Source: Actinomycetota bacterium | Lineage (GTDB): Bacteria > Actinomycetota > Humimicrobiia > Humimicrobiales > Humimicrobiaceae | Length of the DNA stretch: 9,697 bases | NCBI GenBank assembly: GCA_003563375.1 | Contig: PWSB01000065.1 | Coordinates: 1-9,697, forward strand | Direction: 5' to 3' | In this document: positions 5,935 through 9,697 of the stretch, in pieces | How the letters are laid out: each line of letters opens with the position of its first letter | How positions within the stretch are numbered: position 1 is the first letter of the stretch | Notes under the pieces: generated by a model | The model's database searches: none | What the model was told of the DNA's origin: nothing | Seen by the model: only the letters and a program-made list of their open reading frames with translations | Translations under genes and position numbers: made by a program

Positions 5935-6963
5935 CTATCTTTCTAAATAATTTGTTATTGCTTCAATGGTTTTATCAATATCATCTTTTCTTATCCAGTA
6001 ATGGGTAACCAGCCTGTAGGAACCCCTCCTCACGGGATTGACCTTAATAGAATTTTTGAAAAGGTAACCTATAAAATCCTTATGGTCAAAACCCTCAGCC
6101 TTTATGTTGAAAAAGACCATATTTATGTCCAGCCTGCTTTTCTCTACCTCTATTTGTCCTATTTCATCCAGCCTCCGGGCAAGATATTTGGCATTTTCAT
6201 GATCCACGCTTAGCCTAGGGGCCATTTTCTTTAAAGCTACTACCCCGCAAGCAGCTAGATACCCAGCCTGCCGCCATCCTCCTCCCAGAAGTTTTCTAAT
6301 TTTCTTAGCTCTTTTTATAAACTCGGATTTACCGCATAACATAGAGCCCACAGGACAGCATAAGCCCTTGGAAAGGCTGAACATCACTGAATCGCAATGG
6401 GCCGCAAGCAGTTTTGGTTCAACGCCCAGGCAGGCTGCTGCATTAAATATTCTTGCCCCATCGAGGTGAACGGGGATATTTTTTCTCTCGGCTAACAGGT
6501 ATAGATCCCGCATCTCCTCTATGCCCAAAACGGTACCGTCGGAATGGGCATTCTCCGTACATATAAGGCCTGTTTGAGGGTGGTGCAGATCCTCTTCCCT
6601 TATGAGGGATTCGATCTCCTCCGTTTTAACGTGACCATGAATATCTTTTACGGTCCTTAACTGGACTCCAGCCAAAAAGGCTGGAGCACCTGCCTCATGC
6701 TGCACAATATGATTTCCCTCACCGATTATTACCTCATCTCCCCTTTTGGCATGGACCAGTATGGCAAGCTGGTTGCCGAAGGTCCCCGAAGGCACAAAAA
6801 GAGAATCGTCTTTGCCCATTGCCAAAGCTGATAATTTCTGAAGCCTGTTTACAGTAGGATCGTCATCGTAGACATCATCCCCTACCCTTGCCTCTACCAT
6901 TGCATTCAACATCTCAGCTGTAGGCTCTGTCACAGTATCGCTTCTTAAATCTATATAATCCAT
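5935..6963 (-). CDS. ltaE: Low-specificity L-threonine aldolase
   Basis: This 342-residue PLP enzyme of fold type I cleaves L-threonine or L-allo-threonine to glycine and acetaldehyde. The N terminus is the family signature IDLRSDTVTEPT (4-15), which fixes the start. Other visible points are PSGTFGNQLA (58-67, phosphate-binding turn), H85 (stacks on the PLP ring), ENAHSDG (137-143, a variant of the usual ENTHN), HLDGAR (166-171, with D168 on the pyridine nitrogen), and SLSKG with the Schiff-base lysine K199. RLVTHYWI (317-324) contributes the usual carboxylate-binding arginine. Length is normal. No Shine-Dalgarno sequence precedes the ATG: the upstream bases on the coding strand end in TTTTTCCT. 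Translation may therefore start on a short or unstructured AT-rich leader. It is the first gene of the minus-strand run, ten bases ahead of the glutaredoxin gene. The metabolic link between them is unclear. Confidence 0.95.
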   Translation of the reverse strand: MDYIDLRSDTVTEPTAEMLNAMVEARVGDDVYDDDPTVNRLQKLSALAMGKDDSLFVPSGTFGNQLAILVHAKRGDEVIIGEGNHIVQHEAGAPAFLAGVQLRTVKDIHGHVKTEEIESLIREEDLHHPQTGLICTENAHSDGTVLGIEEMRDLYLLAERKNIPVHLDGARIFNAAACLGVEPKLLAAHCDSVMFSLSKGLCCPVGSMLCGKSEFIKRAKKIRKLLGGGWRQAGYLAACGVVALKKMAPRLSVDHENAKYLARRLDEIGQIEVEKSRLDINMVFFNIKAEGFDHKDFIGYLFKNSIKVNPVRRGSYRLVTHYWIRKDDIDKTIEAITNYLER

Positions 6964-7141
6964 AGGAAAAATTTAATATTAATAATTAAATGATACCTGA
7001 GAATCCTGGATTAATAAAATAGAAAAAATTCCAAGTATTTTTTCTATATTTCTTTAATATAATTCTATCTATTAATTAATTTAATTTAGATTTCTTATAT
7101 GATACTATTATGTTAACAAAAATGACCTTTTCAGGAGTAAT
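6964..7141. promoter_or_regulatory. Divergent AT-rich promoter region between ltaE and the oxidoreductase operon
   Basis: This 178-base gap separates two start codons that face away from each other, so it must hold both promoters or receive them. It is much more AT-rich than the flanking genes. For the plus-strand operon a -10-like TATTAT lies at 7106-7111, with only a poor -35 partner. For ltaE a -10-like TATCAT lies on the minus strand at 6990-6995, again without a good -35. A 10-bp inverted repeat (7019-7047) sits midway. In such AT-rich DNA, -10-like hexamers are expected by chance, so the individual boxes are tentative. The divergent arrangement itself is certain. Confidence 0.45.
7019..7047. 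repeat. Perfect 10-bp inverted repeat, candidate operator
   Basis: ATAGAAAAAA (7019-7028) and TTTTTTCTAT (7038-7047) are perfect reverse complements separated by nine bases (TTCCAAGTA). The repeat lies between the divergent starts of ltaE and the oxidoreductase operon, where a regulator could control both. The half-site spacing of about two helical turns suits a dimeric regulator. It is not a normal terminator because no gene ends nearby. The arms are mostly A/T runs, so chance is possible. Confidence 0.4.
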
Positions 7142-8875
7142 ATGAAAGCAGAAAATATTTCCATCAAAATAGGAGGGGAAGCCGGCCAAGGTATAAAAAT
7201 CTCGGGATTTATGTTATCAAAGGTATTTGCCAAAAAGGGATATTTTGTAACAGATTCAAATGAGTATCCCTCTCTTATACAAGGCGGCCACAACACATAT
7301 ACCATAAATGTAAGCACCTCCCATGTCCATTCTATTTCTAAAAACCTGAACGTCCTAACAGCCCTGGATAAAAAAACTATAGACCAGCACAGGGAAGAGG
7401 TGTCCTATGGGGGTTTTGTATTATATGACGACCAGGACTGCACTCCCGAGCAAGCCAAGGAGCATAGAAAAGACCTAAATTACATCGCGGTCCCTCTAGC
7501 AAGGATAATAAAAGAGATAAAGGCACCGCTCCTCATGAGGAACAGTGTCGCCCTTGGAGCCATACTTGCCCTAATAGACGTTCCTTTTGACATGTTGGGT
7601 ACGGTAATAAAAGAGACTTTTTTTAAAAAAGGCGATGAGGCAGTAAACTTCAATACACGGGCTGCTGATATGGGGTATAAATATATAAAGGAAAAATTAA
7701 ACAGTTCTGTTCCCTATAGCCTTGAAATCGTAAAACAAAAGAACAAGATGCTGGTCACCGGTAATGATGCTGTATTTGCAGGAGCGGTAAGATCAGGGTG
7801 TAAGTTTTTCGCCTCCTATCCCAGGACACCCGCTTCGTCGATATTGCATTCTTTCGCTTCTGTTGGAAATGATTACAATATTGTCACCAAACAGGCAGAA
7901 AGCGAATTGGCAGTGATAAATATGGCCATCGGCGCATCCTTTGCTGGAGCAAGGGCTATGCTGGCCACATCCAGCAGCGGTTTTTCTCTTATGAATGAAG
8001 GCCTATCTGCAGCTGCCATGACCGAAACACCGCTGGTCATGGCAGTTTCTCAAAAACCAGGACCTGCTTCAGGGATGCCGACCTGCACTGAGCAGGGAGA
8101 CATGCTGTTTGCGGTTAATGCCTCCCATGGAGAGTTTCTCAGGGTTGTGGTAGCACCCGGAGACCCCAGAGAATGCTTCTATTTGACCGGAAAAGCATTT
8201 AACCTTGCAGATAAATACCAGATACCTGTCATAATCCTCCTTGATAAGTACCTTTCGGAGAATCATCATGCTTACGATAAATTTGATGTTTCCATGATAA
8301 AGGTGAACCGGGGAAGGCTGGTTTCAAAAGCATATGATGTCAAAAAAGATTATAAAAGATACAAAAAAAATGAAGACGGCATATCCCACAGGGTAATAAG
8401 CGGCCTTAAAGGGGGAGAACATATTGCCAATACGGATGAACATGATGAGTATGGCTTCTCCTGTGACAATGCAAACAATAGAAAAGAGATGATGGATAAG
8501 AGGTTTAACAAGGTCAAAGCCCTGGTCAGGGATATCACCCCGCCAAAAATATACGGCCCTCCCGAAGCCGAGGTTACCTGCTGGAGCTGGGGATCATCCA
8601 AAGGCCCTATAATGGAAGCCATGAAGACTTTGAACAGAGAACAGAAGAAGGTCAACCTGGTACATTTTAACTACCTTTACCCGTTTCTTATCGACCCGGT
8701 TATGAAGATAATAAAAAAGAGCAACAAAAATGTCATCGTGGAGAATAACAAGACCTGCCAGCTGGGGAAGCTTATGATGATGAATACAGGTTTAAAGTTC
8801 ACCAGCAGGATACTGAAATACAGCGGAAGGCAATTCCTCCCCGAAGAAATAGTTTCTGGAATCGAACAATTATAA
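7142..8875 (+). CDS. 2-oxoacid:acceptor (ferredoxin) oxidoreductase, fused gamma-alpha subunit
   Basis: This 577-residue protein fuses the gamma domain (about 1-190) to the alpha subunit (about 200-577) of a thiamine-diphosphate 2-oxoacid:ferredoxin oxidoreductase. Such enzymes oxidise a 2-oxoacid plus CoA to acyl-CoA, CO2 and reduced ferredoxin, or run in reverse. The gamma part shows IGGEAGQGIKISG (10-22) and SLIQGGHNTY (44-53). The alpha part shows YPRTPASSI (226-234, with the conserved Thr at 229), QAESELAVINMAIGASFAGA (251-270), GFSLMNEGLSAAAMTETP (280-297), and PGPASGMPTCTEQGD (306-320). EHDEYG (433-438) precedes the C-terminal transketolase-like domain (477-577, starting VTCWSWGSSKGP). 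The fused order resembles KorA/OorA-like enzymes. Substrate choice (2-oxoglutarate, pyruvate, branched or aryl acids) cannot be settled. AGGAG at 7133-7137 supports the start. The beta subunit gene follows after ten bases. The YPRTP motif differs from the usual YPITP or YPMTP. Confidence 0.93.
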   Translation: MKAENISIKIGGEAGQGIKISGFMLSKVFAKKGYFVTDSNEYPSLIQGGHNTYTINVSTSHVHSISKNLNVLTALDKKTIDQHREEVSYGGFVLYDDQDCTPEQAKEHRKDLNYIAVPLARIIKEIKAPLLMRNSVALGAILALIDVPFDMLGTVIKETFFKKGDEAVNFNTRAADMGYKYIKEKLNSSVPYSLEIVKQKNKMLVTGNDAVFAGAVRSGCKFFASYPRTPASSILHSFASVGNDYNIVTKQAESELAVINMAIGASFAGARAMLATSSSGFSLMNEGLSAAAMTETPLVMAVSQKPGPASGMPTCTEQGDMLFAVNASHGEFLRVVVAPGDPRECFYLTGKAFNLADKYQIPVIILLDKYLSENHHAYDKFDVSMIKVNRGRLVSKAYDVKKDYKRYKKNEDGISHRVISGLKGGEHIANTDEHDEYGFSCDNANNRKEMMDKRFNKVKALVRDITPPKIYGPPEAEVTCWSWGSSKGPIMEAMKTLNREQKKVNLVHFNYLYPFLIDPVMKIIKKSNKNVIVENNKTCQLGKLMMMNTGLKFTSRILKYSGRQFLPEEIVSGIEQL

Positions 8876-8885
8876 AGGATGGGAC

Positions 8886-9697
8886 ATGAATAAAAAAGAA
8901 ACTTTAAAACCCCAGGATTTCAATACACAGATTAGACCAACCTGGTGTCTGGGATGTGGAAATTTTGGAATATGGAATTCAATTAAAAAAGCTTTTGCTC
9001 AAATGGGCTTGAAAAACCATCAGATCCTCACAGTATACGGGATAGGATGCTCAGGCAACGGCACCAATTTCCTAAAGACCTACGCATTTCATGCATTACA
9101 TGGAAGGGCGCTGCCTGTAGCAACCGGAGCAAAACTGGCAAATCATAAGCTGAACGTAATTGCAATGGCCGGTGATGGGGACGGTGTTGGAATAGGAGGA
9201 AACCATTTCATACATACCTGCAGAAGGAACATCAACCTGACCTATATAATGCATGATAACCAGGTCTACGGCCTGACCACAGGCCAGGCAGCCCCAACCT
9301 CAGATAAAGGGTTTCAAACGAAATCCACACCGGGAGGTACCCTTGAAGCACCTGTCAATCCTGTTGCTCTTGCTTTGGCCTCAGGTGCAACCTTCGTGGC
9401 AAGGGGATTTTCTGGTGATGTAAAACACCTTTCCGGATTGTTTATGGAAGCAATAAGGCATAGGGGTTTTTCCTTTGTAGATGTTCTTCAGCCTTGTGTC
9501 ACTTTTAACAAAAAAAATACCTATAACTGGTTCAGGGAGAGGATATATAATCTTCAGCAGGAAGAAGATTTTACGAATACCGACCTCATAGAAGCATTAA
9601 AAAGGGCCAAAGAGCACAAGGAAGACAGAATACCCATAGGCATATTTTATCAGGAGCAAAAACCTCTTTATGAAGACAGCTTAAAGCAAATAGAAAG
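8886..9697 (+). CDS. 2-oxoacid:acceptor oxidoreductase beta subunit, 3' end cut by window
   Basis: This frame is open to the window edge (270 complete codons, no stop) and encodes the thiamine-diphosphate subunit of the oxidoreductase. Cysteines for the [4Fe-4S] cluster are at C21 and C24 (WCLGCGNF), C55 (GIGCSG) and C204 (VLQPCVTF), matching the four-cysteine pattern of the beta family. The cofactor motif is AGDGDGVGIGGNHFIH (95-110), followed by DNQVYGLTTGQAAPTS (124-139). HGRALPVATGAKLA (72-85) and GATFVARGF (167-175) are also highly typical. Most of the protein is present; the family is usually about 280-300 residues, so only a short tail is missing. AAGGA just upstream serves as the ribosome site, and the alpha stop is ten bases away. 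The subunit works as a heterodimer or heterotetramer with the fused gamma-alpha protein. No separate ferredoxin-like delta subunit is seen here, but one could lie beyond the edge. Confidence 0.94.
   Translation, partial: MNKKETLKPQDFNTQIRPTWCLGCGNFGIWNSIKKAFAQMGLKNHQILTVYGIGCSGNGTNFLKTYAFHALHGRALPVATGAKLANHKLNVIAMAGDGDGVGIGGNHFIHTCRRNINLTYIMHDNQVYGLTTGQAAPTSDKGFQTKSTPGGTLEAPVNPVALALASGATFVARGFSGDVKHLSGLFMEAIRHRGFSFVDVLQPCVTFNKKNTYNWFRERIYNLQQEEDFTNTDLIEALKRAKEHKEDRIPIGIFYQEQKPLYEDSLKQIE

Noticed and set aside
7142..9697. Naming the oxidoreductase specifically as pyruvate or 2-oxoglutarate oxidoreductase
   Set aside because: The fused gamma-alpha plus beta layout is shared by several substrate classes, and the active-site motif is atypical.

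Overview
The window looks like chromosomal DNA from an anaerobic bacterium. The polymerase genes are bacterial in type and most genes have Shine-Dalgarno sites. The metabolic genes (a ferredoxin-dependent 2-oxoacid oxidoreductase, an FTR-type disulfide reductase fused to rubredoxin, and a glutaredoxin-like partner) belong to ferredoxin-based anaerobic redox metabolism. All genes favour AGG for arginine and ATA for isoleucine and are moderately AT-rich, so I see no compositional break that would suggest recent transfer. I cannot name the phylum with confidence. I see no tRNA, rRNA, CRISPR array, insertion sequence or prophage gene.

Layout. (1) Positions 1-2258, plus strand: the 3' third of a DNA polymerase III alpha (DnaE-type) gene, cut by the window edge, overlapping dinB (DNA polymerase IV) by 22 bases. 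Together they resemble a lesion-bypass or mutagenesis cassette. (2) Positions 6963 down to 2255, minus strand: six genes in a row. These are a PLP-dependent threonine aldolase, a glutaredoxin-like protein, an FTR-rubredoxin disulfide reductase (1-base overlap with the glutaredoxin), a TIM-barrel sugar epimerase/isomerase, an OFA-type major facilitator transporter, and a THUMP-domain RNA-binding protein. The first three are tightly packed and almost certainly one transcript. The last three are separated by 63-121 bases, with hairpins in the gaps. The THUMP gene ends tail-to-tail with dinB, and the two share one CTAG for both stop codons. (3) Positions 7142-9697, plus strand: a 2-oxoacid:acceptor oxidoreductase operon with a fused gamma-alpha subunit and a beta subunit that runs off the window. 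It diverges from the threonine aldolase gene across a very AT-rich 178-base spacer containing a perfect 10-bp inverted repeat.

How the genes fit together. The oxidoreductase would make reduced ferredoxin from a 2-oxoacid. The FTR-rubredoxin protein has all the visible hallmarks of a ferredoxin:disulfide reductase (FDR), including tyrosine in place of the plant FTR catalytic histidine. It could use that ferredoxin to reduce the glutaredoxin-like protein encoded immediately upstream. This ferredoxin-to-glutaredoxin chain is the most coherent system in the window. The epimerase and transporter may handle a sugar or organic acid that the sequence does not identify.
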